From assembly GCA_046349435.1 (NCBI GenBank), contig JAXMCI010000017.1, forward strand, positions 62,001-126,000: DNA of 64,000 bases, written 5' to 3'. Both the position numbers and the translations under genes were made by a program. The first letter of the stretch is position 1. Every line of letters starts with the position of its first letter. Below the pieces are notes generated by a model, which saw nothing but the letters and a program-made list of their open reading frames with translations, did not search any database and was not told the DNA's origin. The stretch comes from JAXMCI01 sp046349435. Lineage in GTDB: Bacteria; Pseudomonadota; Alphaproteobacteria; Dongiales; Dongiaceae. This document shows positions 1-7,940 of this stretch, in pieces.

Positions 1-2027
1 TCCAGGTCGAGCCCGCCCGCCAGCCCGGCCTCGACCGCCGAGATCGTCGGGCTCGGCTCCAGCCCGAAGCGCGGCATGCCGCGCGCGACGCGCAGCGCGT
101 CGGCCGCGAGATGGCCGGCCGGGTGCAGCCCGGCGGCGAGCAGCGCCTGGGCGCCGGCGGCGAGCTCAGCCGGCAGCAGCAGGGCGGCCTGCCCGGTCGT
201 CGGATCGTCGAAGCGGCGGGCGGTGGCGAAGCCGAGCTCGATCTCGCCCGGCCGGCTGCCCGCCGGCGGCCCGGGCTCGGCGGCGCCGGCCAGCGCTGCC
301 GCCGCGCCGGCCTCGGCCAGCAGCCGACCAGCCGCCCGTGACGTCGACCAGCACCGCCTCGCCGGGCGCCATCTGGCGGCGCACCCAGGCCTCCAGCCGG
401 GTGCCCTGGTCGGGATCGGCGAGCAGCAGCCAGGACTCGGCCGACAGCCGCAGCAGGGTGGGCAGCGCCTCGACCCCGCCCTGCGCGTTCAGCATCGGCG
501 CCAGCCGCGCGGCGCCCGGCTCCAGCCGGCCCAGCGCCCCGGTGAGCCGGCGCAGCAGCCGCTCGGCGCCCGGCCCCTCGAGCCACAGCTTGGCGTCGCT
601 CGAGCGGTCGATCAGCGCCGCGCCGGCGGTGGCGGCGGCGAGCTCGGCGCGCAGGCGGGCGGCCGGCGCCGCGTCGCCCTCGGCGAACCAGAGCGGCCGC
701 TCCCAGCCGGCGACGCTGCCCATCACCGCGCCCCGCAGCAGCAGCGCGCCGTGCAGCGGCGAGCGCCGGACGTTGCGGCTGGAGCGGAAGTCGAGCCCGG
801 GGCGCGACCGCTCGCACATGAAGGCCGGCACCTCGCGGGTCCGCTCGCGGGCGTAGCGCCGCTGGCCCTGGTCGCGGGCGAAGCGCCGGATGTCGAGGCG
901 GGCGGCGTCGAGGCTCGGCCGGCCCTCGAGGATCCATTCCGCGGTCAGCCGGCCGGCGGCGGCGGAGAGCGCGATGCCGCTCGAGTTCATCCCGGTGGCG
1001 AGATGGAAGCCCGGCAGCTCGGGCGCCTCGCCGAGCAGCATCTGCATGTCCGGGGTGAAGCTCTCCGGCCCGTTCAGCAGCATGCGGATCTCGGCCCGCT
1101 CCAGCACCGGGAAGCGCCGCGTCGCGATGGCGACGTTGGCCTCGACCTGGCCCCAGTTCTCGTCGAGCAGCCCGAAGGCGAAGTCGCGCGGCAGCTGCTC
1201 CGGCCCGACCGGCAGCGCGTCGCTGTCGAAGAACCCGACCAGCAGCCCGCCGACATCCTCGCGGCCGTAGAGCCGCTCGTCGTAGCCGAGGAACAGCGGC
1301 AGGTCGCGCTGCACCTCGGGCAGCGGCTTGGTCAGCAGGTAGAAATGCTGCGCGGCGCAGAGGATGTGCGCACCCCGGCCAGCGCCCCCAGTTGCGGCGA
1401 CCACAGGCCGGCGGCGCAGACCACCGCCTCGCAGGCGACCTCGCCCGCCGCGGTGACGACGCCGGCGACGCGGCCGCCGCGCACCGTGATGCCGGTCACC
1501 GGCATGCCCTCGACCACCCGGGCGCCGCGCTGCCGGGCGCCGCGCGCCATGGCGTTGGCGAGGTCGGTCGGGTTGATCCGCCCGTCGCTCGGGATGAAGA
1601 CGCCGCCGGCCAGCCCGTCGGTGCTGATGATCGGCAGCTTCTCCTGCACCTCGCGCGGCGACAGCAGCTCGATGTCGAGGCCGCGCGCCCGGCCGAGCGC
1701 CGGCAGGCCGCGGAAGGCGCGCATGCGGACGGGGTCTGGGGTGAACATCACCCGGCCGGTCTGGCGCCAGCCCAGCGCCTGGCCGGTCTCCGCCTCCAGC
1801 CGCGGATAGAACTCGACGGCGTAGCGGATCATCTCGCCGATCAGCGGGTCGGCGCGGTAGGTCTCCATGTTGCCGGCGGCGTGCCAGCTGGTGCCCGAGC
1901 CGATCTGCGCGCGCTCCAGCAGCAGCGTGTCGGCGCAGCCGAGCGCCGCCAGGTGGTAGGCGGTGCTGGCCCCGACCACGCCGCCGCCGATCACGACGAC
2001 CCGGGCATGGCTCGGCAGATCGGTCAT
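1..2027 (-). pseudogene. Dimethylglycine/sarcosine dehydrogenase-like FAD oxidoreductase, two frameshifts, cut by window start
   Basis: The N-terminus shows the FAD-binding Rossmann motif (VVIGGGVVGAST, about residues 11-22) and a DAO-type fold. The later part resembles the GcvT-like folate-binding region of dimethylglycine and sarcosine dehydrogenases. Such enzymes oxidatively remove N-methyl groups from glycine derivatives. Reading starts at 2027, leaves frame near 1370-1395, continues in a second frame to about 330, then moves to a third frame that runs off the window at position 1. Each piece lines up head to tail as one protein with nothing lost, so single-base indels (mutation or sequencing error) are the simplest cause. 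The substrate cannot be told from the sequence. Confidence 0.75.
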
Positions 2028-2076
2028 GCAGCAGCTCCAGGCAAGATGGTTGTGCGACGCATCGCGAACCGCTGTC

Positions 2077-2153
2077 TCGTCATTGCCGGGCTAGACCCGG
2101 CAATCCAGGGCCGCCGCAGGCTGGATGCCCGGCTCATGGCCGGGCATGACAGC
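2077..2153. repeat. Dispersed palindromic intergenic repeat
   Basis: Two back-to-back hairpin arms are built on GCCGGGC and its complement: CATTGCCGGG / CCCGGCAATC, then GGATGCCCGG / CCGGGCATGAC. The pattern is a well-known kind of alphaproteobacterial intergenic repeat. It lies in the 165 bp between two minus-strand genes. Confidence 0.7.
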
Positions 2154-2192
2154 GAGGGGCGTGGCTGGGGTCGTGCCCTGGATCGACGACTC

Positions 2193-3128
2193 CTAGAATG
2201 CGACCTGGTCGCCGCCCTTCAGCGCCAGCATGGTGCGCGCCTCGGCCGGGGTGGCGATCTCCAGCGACAGCGATTCGAGGATCGAGCGGATCTTGGCGAC
2301 CTGCTCGGCGTTGCTGCGGGCGAGCTGGCCCTTGCCGAGATAGATGCTGTCCTCGAGCCCGACCCGGACGTTGCCGCCCATCAGCGCGCCCATGGTGCAG
2401 AGCGCCATCTGGTGGCGGCCGGCGGCCAGCACCGACCATTGGTAGTCGTTGCCGAACAGCCGGTCGGCGATGCGCCGCATGTGCATCACGTCCTCGGCGC
2501 TCGGGCCGATGCCGCCGAGGATGCCGAAGATGGTCTGGACGAAGAGCGGCGGCTTGATCAGGCCGCGGTCGAGGAAGGTCGCCAGCGTGTAGAGGTGGCC
2601 GACGTCGTAGCACTCGCACTCGAAGCGCGTGCCGCAGCCCTCGCCGAGCTCCTTCAGGAAGCGCTCGATCTGCGCGAAGGTGTTGGAGACGATGAGGTCG
2701 CGGGTCTTCTCGAGATAGGGCTTCTCCCAGTCGTGCTTCCACTCGCCGTAGCGCGACGCGACGTGGAACAGGCCGAAGTTCATCGAGCCCATGTTGAGCG
2801 AGCAGAGCTCCGGCCGGGCGCGCAGCGGCGCCGCCAGCCGGTCCTCCATCGACATGCCCAGCGAGCCGCCGGTGGTGATGTTGATCACCGCGTCGCTCGC
2901 CTGCTTGATGCGCGGCAGGAAGCGGAAGAAGACGTCGGGGTCGGGGGTCGGCTTGCCGGTCTCGGGATCGCGGGCGTGGAGGTGGATCACCGAGGCGCCG
3001 GCCTCGGCCGCCTCGATCGACTGCTTCGCGATCTCGTCGGGGGTGATCGGCAGGTAGGGGGTCATGGTCGGCGTGTGCACCGATCCCGTGACCGCGCAGG
3101 TGATGATGACCTTGCGAGCGCCCGCCAT
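2193..3128 (-). CDS. BKACE family beta-keto acid cleavage enzyme (DUF849)
   Basis: A 311-residue member of the family that includes 3-keto-5-aminohexanoate cleavage enzyme. These enzymes use acetyl-CoA and a metal ion to split beta-keto acids into acetoacetate and a CoA ester. The zinc ligands are visible as His49 and His51 (VIHLHARD) and Glu259 (RVGLEDS). The start is supported by a strong GGGGGAGGA ribosome site just upstream. Family members act on many substrates, including aminohexanoate and dehydrocarnitine, so the exact reaction is open. It is transcribed divergently from the aminotransferase at 3319, which suggests a shared pathway. Confidence 0.9.
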   Translation of the reverse strand: MAGARKVIITCAVTGSVHTPTMTPYLPITPDEIAKQSIEAAEAGASVIHLHARDPETGKPTPDPDVFFRFLPRIKQASDAVINITTGGSLGMSMEDRLAAPLRARPELCSLNMGSMNFGLFHVASRYGEWKHDWEKPYLEKTRDLIVSNTFAQIERFLKELGEGCGTRFECECYDVGHLYTLATFLDRGLIKPPLFVQTIFGILGGIGPSAEDVMHMRRIADRLFGNDYQWSVLAAGRHQMALCTMGALMGGNVRVGLEDSIYLGKGQLARSNAEQVAKIRSILESLSLEIATPAEARTMLALKGGDQVAF

Positions 3129-3174
3129 GGCTGTCCTCCCCCTCTTTTCTGCCGCTGCGACGACGGCGGCGAGG

Positions 3175-3222
3175 TTGACACAGGCAGGGGGTGAAATCTA
3201 GCATCATTGTATCAGTGATCAC
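3175..3222 (+). promoter_or_regulatory. Candidate promoter with palindromic operator between the BKACE and aminotransferase genes
   Basis: TTGACA at 3175-3180 is followed 18 bases later by TAGCAT at 3199-3204, a plausible sigma-70 promoter reading toward the aminotransferase. An 8-bp perfect palindrome GTGATCAC lies at 3215-3222, about where transcription would start. The same palindrome occurs at 6934-6941 beside the GntR gene, so it may be an operator of that regulator. This is inference from sequence only. Confidence 0.4.
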
Positions 3223-3318
3223 ACCGCGGGAGCGCGCGGCGCCGCTTGGGACGAGGGGTGGCCGGCGCTATGCTGCGGGCGCGGCGAGCGGGCCGCGGGA
3301 CCAGCCGGGAGGGGTGGG

Positions 3319-4683
3319 ATGAGCCAGCAGACCAGCGTGGCGGCGAAGAGCCGGAACCTCGATCTCGACGACGCCGTGGCCGACGCCGAGCGGCGCTACC
3401 GCGCCGCCAACCCGGAGAGCTTCCGGCGCTGGGAGGAGGCCGCCCGCTCGATGCCGGGCGGCAACACCCGGACAGTGCTGTTCTACAGCCCCTATCCGCT
3501 GACGCTGGTGTCCGGCGACCGGCAGACCCTGACCGACGCCGACGGCCACCGCTACACCGACTTCCTCGGCGAGTACTCGGCCGGGCTCTACGGCCATTCC
3601 GAGCCGGTGATCCGGCGCGCCATCGAGAAGGCGCTGGCCGACGGCATCGTGCTGGGCGGGCCGAACCGCTACGAGGCCGGGCTGGCGGCGGAGATGTGCC
3701 GCCGCTTCCCCTCGCTCGAGCTGGTGCGCTTCTGCAACTCCGGCACCGAGGCCAACCTGTTCTCGCTGTCGCTGGCCCGGGTCGTCACCGGCCGCGACAA
3801 GGTGATGGTGTTCGACGGCGCCTACCACGGCGGCGTGCTCTATTTCGGCCACGGCATCTCGCCGCTCAACGTGCCGATCCCGTGGGTGGTGGCGCCCTTC
3901 AACCGCACCGCCGAGACGCTGGCGCTGATCGAGCGCCACGCCGGCGAGCTCGCCGCGGTGCTGATCGAGCCGATGCAGGGCTCGGGCGGCTGCCTCGCCG
4001 CCGACCGCGACTTCCTGGCGGCGCTGCGCGAGGCCTGCACGAAGCACGGCATCGTGCTGGTGTTCGACGAGGTGATGACCTCGCGCGTCTCGCCCGGCGG
4101 GCTGCAGGCGCTGCTCGGCATCACCCCGGACATGACCAGCTTCGGCAAGTATCTCGGCGGCGGCATCTCCTTCGGCGCCTTCGGCGGCAAGGCGGCGATC
4201 ATGGAGCGGCTCGACCCGCGCCGGCCGGACGCGATCTCGCACGCCGGCACCTTCAACAACAACGTGCTCGGCATGGCGGCCGGGCTGGCCGGCCTCAGCG
4301 AGGTGCTGACCGAGGCCGAGAGCCGGCGGCTCAACCGCGACGGCGACCGGCTGCGCGACCGGCTGAACGCGCTCGGCCGGGCCCGCGGCCTGCCCTTCCA
4401 GGTGACCGGCGTCGGCTCGCTGCTCGGGCTGCACTTCGCCCGCCGGCCGGTGCGCACGGTCGACGACCTCGAGGCCGGCGACGCCGGGCAGCCGCAGCGC
4501 CGCGACCAGCTGATGAAGCTGTTCCACCTCGACATGATCGACCAGGGCATCTACCTGGCGCGGCGCGGCTACGTCACCCTGTCGCTGCCGATGGGCGAGG
4601 CCGATTTCGACCGTCTGGTCCAGGCGGTCGACGAATTCCTCGAGCTGCGCGGCCCGCTCATCGAGGCGGCGATCGGCGCCTGA
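3319..4683 (+). CDS. Class III PLP aminotransferase (glutamate-1-semialdehyde aminomutase-like)
   Basis: A 454-residue fold-type I PLP enzyme. The PLP lysine is Lys277 in TSFGKYLGGG, preceded by the cofactor-binding FDEVMTSR segment and the N-terminal substrate region with GGNTR and GEYSAGLYGHS. It resembles glutamate-1-semialdehyde aminomutase, but the context (divergent from a BKACE gene, near amine genes) points to a catabolic transaminase for an amino acid or amine rather than haem synthesis. The start follows a GGGAGGGG ribosome site. Confidence 0.88.
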   Translation: MSQQTSVAAKSRNLDLDDAVADAERRYRAANPESFRRWEEAARSMPGGNTRTVLFYSPYPLTLVSGDRQTLTDADGHRYTDFLGEYSAGLYGHSEPVIRRAIEKALADGIVLGGPNRYEAGLAAEMCRRFPSLELVRFCNSGTEANLFSLSLARVVTGRDKVMVFDGAYHGGVLYFGHGISPLNVPIPWVVAPFNRTAETLALIERHAGELAAVLIEPMQGSGGCLAADRDFLAALREACTKHGIVLVFDEVMTSRVSPGGLQALLGITPDMTSFGKYLGGGISFGAFGGKAAIMERLDPRRPDAISHAGTFNNNVLGMAAGLAGLSEVLTEAESRRLNRDGDRLRDRLNALGRARGLPFQVTGVGSLLGLHFARRPVRTVDDLEAGDAGQPQRRDQLMKLFHLDMIDQGIYLARRGYVTLSLPMGEADFDRLVQAVDEFLELRGPLIEAAIGA

Positions 4684-5102
4684 CGCGGGGGATTGCAGGC
4701 ATCGGCGCCGCGCCCGAGGCGGTGGCGCCGCAGGGGTTCACGCGGAGGCGCGGAGCCGCGGAGGGGAGACGCGGGGCCTCGCCGCGCCCTCCCGTCGCCA
4801 GCCCGCCGGGTGCGGCAGTGCTGGTCTCACGCGAAGCCGCGAAGACGCGAAAGGCAGGCTGGCGGACTGACCTCGGCCGTTCGGCCGACCGACCCCTGAT
4901 CGCCATCGCACCCCTGTTTGTCATCCCGGCGAAAGCCGGGATCCATGGTTCCACAGGCGCGACGCGGCAGGATGGATGCCGGCTTTCGCCGGGATGACAG
5001 ATGGGCGGGCCAGGCGAGGGAGTACGGGTGAGCCCCTTCGCGGGCTTCGCGCCTTCGACTGCCAGACCTTCTGACTCTCCGCCCGCGCCGGCGGCGCCGG
5101 CC
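4684..5102. repeat. Gene-free 419 bp stretch made of nested dispersed repeats
   Basis: No gene is visible. A GC-rich element CGCGGAGGCGCGGAGCCGCG lies near 4740-4762. A related CGCGAAGCCGCGAAGACGCG element lies near 4830-4849, with an inverted partner near 5037-5058. Between those two sits a palindromic repeat at 4920-5000 whose arms are CATCCCGGCGAAAGCCGGGA and its complement. The arrangement looks like one mobile-type repeat inserted within another. Confidence 0.65.
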
Positions 5103-5771
5103 TCACACCCGGAGATAGGCCGGCCTCAGCCGCTGCTCCAGCACGCGGATCGCGTAGGCGGCCAGCATGCTCATCGCGTAGTAGATGATCCCGACCAGGA
5201 GGTAGGTGTCCATGGTGCGGAAGGTCTGCGAGATGATGTGGGTGCCCTCGCGCAGCAGCTCCTCGACCGAGATGAAGGAGACCAGCGCGCAGTCCTTGAG
5301 CAGCGAGATGAAGTAGCCGCCGACCGTCGGCAGGGCGATGATCGCGGCCTGCGGCAGGATCACCTTGCGGTAGATCAGCACGCGGCGCATGCCGAGCGCC
5401 AGCCCGGCCTGGATCTGGCCGGTATCGATCGCCTGGATGGCGGCGCGGAAGACCTCGGAGAGGTAGGCGCCGAGATTGACGCTGAGCCCGACCACGCCGG
5501 CCCAGAAGGCGGGCAGCCGCAGCCCGAGCTGTGGCAGCGTGAAGAAGATGAACAGCAGGATGACGATGAGCGGCACGCCGCGGCAGATGCTGACATAGGC
5601 GGCGATCAGCCGCCTGACCGGCGCGTTGCCGGCGATGGCGCCGATCGCCGAGAGCAGCCCGATGGCGATGCCGAGGACCATGCTGACGACGGAGAGCTCG
5701 AGCGTGACGAGGGCGCCGCCGAGCAGGGTGCCGAGATATTTCGGGACGAACTCGGTGAAGAAATCGAGCAT
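5103..5771 (-). CDS. Polar amino-acid ABC transporter permease (HisM/GlnP family)
   Basis: A 222-residue inner-membrane permease with about five hydrophobic helices. The EAA loop that contacts the ATPase is seen as QAGLALGMRRVLIYRKVILP (about residues 145-164). It lies just downstream of a matching periplasmic binding protein on the same strand. No ATP-binding subunit is encoded next to it, so the importer must borrow an ATPase encoded elsewhere, or its gene lies outside this window. Confidence 0.9.
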   Translation of the reverse strand: MLDFFTEFVPKYLGTLLGGALVTLELSVVSMVLGIAIGLLSAIGAIAGNAPVRRLIAAYVSICRGVPLIVILLFIFFTLPQLGLRLPAFWAGVVGLSVNLGAYLSEVFRAAIQAIDTGQIQAGLALGMRRVLIYRKVILPQAAIIALPTVGGYFISLLKDCALVSFISVEELLREGTHIISQTFRTMDTYLLVGIIYYAMSMLAAYAIRVLEQRLRPAYLRV

Positions 5772-5865
5772 GGCTCGCCGCCCGGGGCTGGAGGCAAGGA
5801 CGGCGGCGAACCCGCCGGAGCCCGCCCGCGAGAGGCCGCGGGCGGGCGATCTCGGGTTCCGGCCC

Positions 5866-6756
5866 CTAGGGCTTGGCCAGCATGTTCTCGCGGGTCAGGG
5901 ACTCGTCCCACACCCCGTACTTCTCCATGATCTTCTGCCGGGTGCCGTCGGCATCCATGGCGTCGAGCGCATCGTTCAGCGCCTGCAGCAGGCGGACATC
6001 CTCCTTGCGCACGCCGGCGCCGTCGCCGCCGTACTTGTAGGCGGCCTTGGCCTGCGCCGCCTGCCACTTCTCGTCGGCCGCCAGGCTGTAGGCGCCGCCG
6101 ATGGTGCGCAGGTCCGGCGTCACCTTCTCCTGCCCGGCGGTGCTGGTGTTGTCCATGATCACCGCGTCGACCTGGTCGGCCTGCAGCGCCAGGAAGGTGC
6201 TGGCGACGTCGTTGAAGGTCTTGAGCTCCTTGCCGATGCCCTTGGCGATGAGCTGCTTGGCCTGGTACTCCTCGACCGTGCCGACCGGCGCGGCCAGCGT
6301 CTTGCCGGCGAGGTCCTCCGGCTTCTGGAAGGGCGAGCCCTTCTTCACGACGATGCGGTCGCTCTCGAAATAGTAGGGCCGGGTGAACTCGATCCCGGCG
6401 CCCTGGCGGCGCTCCTCGGTGATCGTCATGCCGGAGAAGATGATGTCCCAGCGGTTTGCCTTGAGGCCAGGAATCAGGGTCTCCCACTCGACGGCGACGA
6501 ACTCGGCCTTCGGCACGCCCAGCTTCTTGATGATGTACTGCACCATCTCGTATTCCATGCCGGTCAGCGAGCCGTCCTCGGCCTTCCAGATCCAGGGCTG
6601 CGAGCCCATCACGCCGGTGCCCACGGTGAGCACGCCCTTCTGGCGGATGTCGTCGAGCGTGTCGGCGCGGGCCGCGGCGGCGCCGAGGGCGACGCCGGCG
6701 AAGGCGATGCCCGCCAGTCCGAGGCGGCAGAGGAATGCGCGCTTGCTGTGATTCAT
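5866..6756 (-). CDS. Amino-acid ABC transporter periplasmic binding protein
   Basis: A 296-residue family 3 extracellular solute-binding protein. An N-terminal signal peptide (about residues 1-31, ending in AARA) is followed by the typical DTLDDIRQKGVLTVG opening. I chose the start at 6756 because it places the signal peptide at the N-terminus and has a GGAGG ribosome site; an in-frame extension to 6981 would bury it. The ligand is probably a polar amino acid or related amine. It is transcribed before the permease and divergently from the GntR regulator. Confidence 0.9.
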   Translation of the reverse strand: MNHSKRAFLCRLGLAGIAFAGVALGAAAARADTLDDIRQKGVLTVGTGVMGSQPWIWKAEDGSLTGMEYEMVQYIIKKLGVPKAEFVAVEWETLIPGLKANRWDIIFSGMTITEERRQGAGIEFTRPYYFESDRIVVKKGSPFQKPEDLAGKTLAAPVGTVEEYQAKQLIAKGIGKELKTFNDVASTFLALQADQVDAVIMDNTSTAGQEKVTPDLRTIGGAYSLAADEKWQAAQAKAAYKYGGDGAGVRKEDVRLLQALNDALDAMDADGTRQKIMEKYGVWDESLTRENMLAKP

Positions 6757-6933
6757 GGCTGTCTTGCCTCCATGGGGCGGAGCCGGCTTGCTGCCGGCAG
6801 GCGCCCGCGCTGTTGTCCCGCGCGATCCTGCGGTCGGAAGCGGCGTTCCCCCTTGCCGGCGCCGTCTCGACTCGGTCATCGTCGAGGGAACCGGGGCGGA
6901 GCGCCGCCCGCCGCGACGAGTGACAAGTGATTT

Positions 6934-6941
6934 GTGATCAC
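6934..6941. promoter_or_regulatory. Palindrome GTGATCAC, candidate GntR operator
   Basis: This perfect 8-bp palindrome lies in the divergent promoter region of the binding-protein gene and the GntR regulator gene. It overlaps a possible plus-strand promoter (TTGTGA at 6932-6937, 18-base gap, TATTGT at 6956-6961). An identical core lies at 3215-3222. Autoregulation by the adjacent GntR protein is a reasonable guess. Confidence 0.35.
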
Positions 6942-7025
6942 GCGTAAGTGAATGGTATTGTCGCGGCCGAAGGGCTGTCAAGGCTGCCAGGCCCGGCCCG
7001 GGCGGGCCCCGGGCGCCACGATGGG

Positions 7026-7745
7026 ATGGATCGGAAGATGAAGGCCGCCACAGCGGACGCCGGCAAGGTCAGCTTCCGCGTCTCCAAGCTCGAGCGCGAG
7101 ACGCTGCACGAGCGCGCCTATCTCGAGCTGCGCAAGGCGATCATGTCCGGCGCCATCCCGCCCGGCGCCACCATCACCATCCGCGCCATGGCGACGGCGC
7201 TCGGCACCAGCCCGATGCCGGTGCGCGAGGCGCTGCGCCGGCTGGTCGCCGAGCGCGCGCTCGAGATGCTGCCGACCCGCTCGGTGACGCTGCCGCTGAT
7301 GACGGTCGAGCGCTTCGACGAGATCTGCCGCATCCGCACCGCGCTGGAGGGGCTGGTCACCGAGACCGCCGCCGCGGCGATCACGCCAGCGGCGCTCGAC
7401 CGGCTGCAGCAGCTCGAGGCCGAGATGGGCCGCGTCAAGCCGAGCCGCACCGCCGACTATCTCGCGAAGAACCAGGAGTTCCACTTCACCCTGTACCAGG
7501 CGGCCGCCATGCCGGTCGCCATGCAGATGATCGAATCGCTGTGGCTGCAGGTCGGCCCGCACCTCAACCTGGCGGTCTCCGAGTTCGGCCCGCGCACCAC
7601 CCAGGACCATCACCGCCTGCTGCTCGACGCGCTCGGCCGCCGCAACGCCAGGGCCGCCCGCGTCGCCGTCGAGGGCGACATCACCGACGCCGCCCGCATC
7701 ATCCGCAAGTTCCTCGAGAGCCGCGGCGCCACCGCCGCGGAGTAG
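7026..7745 (+). CDS. GntR-family transcriptional regulator, FCD (FadR-like) subgroup
   Basis: A DNA-binding winged helix-turn-helix (about residues 20-85, with ERAYLELRKAIMSG and SPMPVREALRRL) is followed by an all-helical FCD ligand-binding domain. These proteins usually repress uptake and catabolic genes and respond to a carboxylate ligand. The start is uncertain: ATG at 7026 or 7038 puts the winged helix near the N-terminus as usual, while 6948 would add 26 residues overlapping the presumed operator. It lies between an amino-acid importer and an MttB-family gene, and probably controls one or both. Confidence 0.88.
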   Translation: MDRKMKAATADAGKVSFRVSKLERETLHERAYLELRKAIMSGAIPPGATITIRAMATALGTSPMPVREALRRLVAERALEMLPTRSVTLPLMTVERFDEICRIRTALEGLVTETAAAAITPAALDRLQQLEAEMGRVKPSRTADYLAKNQEFHFTLYQAAAMPVAMQMIESLWLQVGPHLNLAVSEFGPRTTQDHHRLLLDALGRRNARAARVAVEGDITDAARIIRKFLESRGATAAE

Positions 7746-7802
7746 GCATGAGCAGATCCGATACTCGTTCCCCGGCGCCGATGGGGCTGAGCCGTTGATC
7801 GG

Positions 7803-7885
7803 CTCGCGCGGAGGCGCGGAGCCGCGGAGAAGAGGAGCGCGATCCCACCGGGTACGCCCCTCCGCGGCCTCCGCGCCTCCGCGTG
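7803..7885. repeat. GC-rich inverted repeat
   Basis: Arms of about 23 bp at roughly 7807-7829 (CGCGGAGGCGCGGAGCCGCG...) and 7859-7882 are near-perfect inverted complements separated by about 29 bp. The same unit occurs near 4740, so it is a dispersed family. It could fold into a long hairpin between the GntR gene and the MttB-family gene. Confidence 0.7.
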
Positions 7886-7940
7886 CCATAGTTTCCGCCT
7901 CTCCGCGGCGCGGATGCCGGAGAGCGGACTCCGGCCTCCG

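Noticed and set aside
3319..4683. Annotation as hemL (haem synthesis)
   Set aside because: The protein is only similar to glutamate-1-semialdehyde aminomutase, and its partner genes are catabolic.
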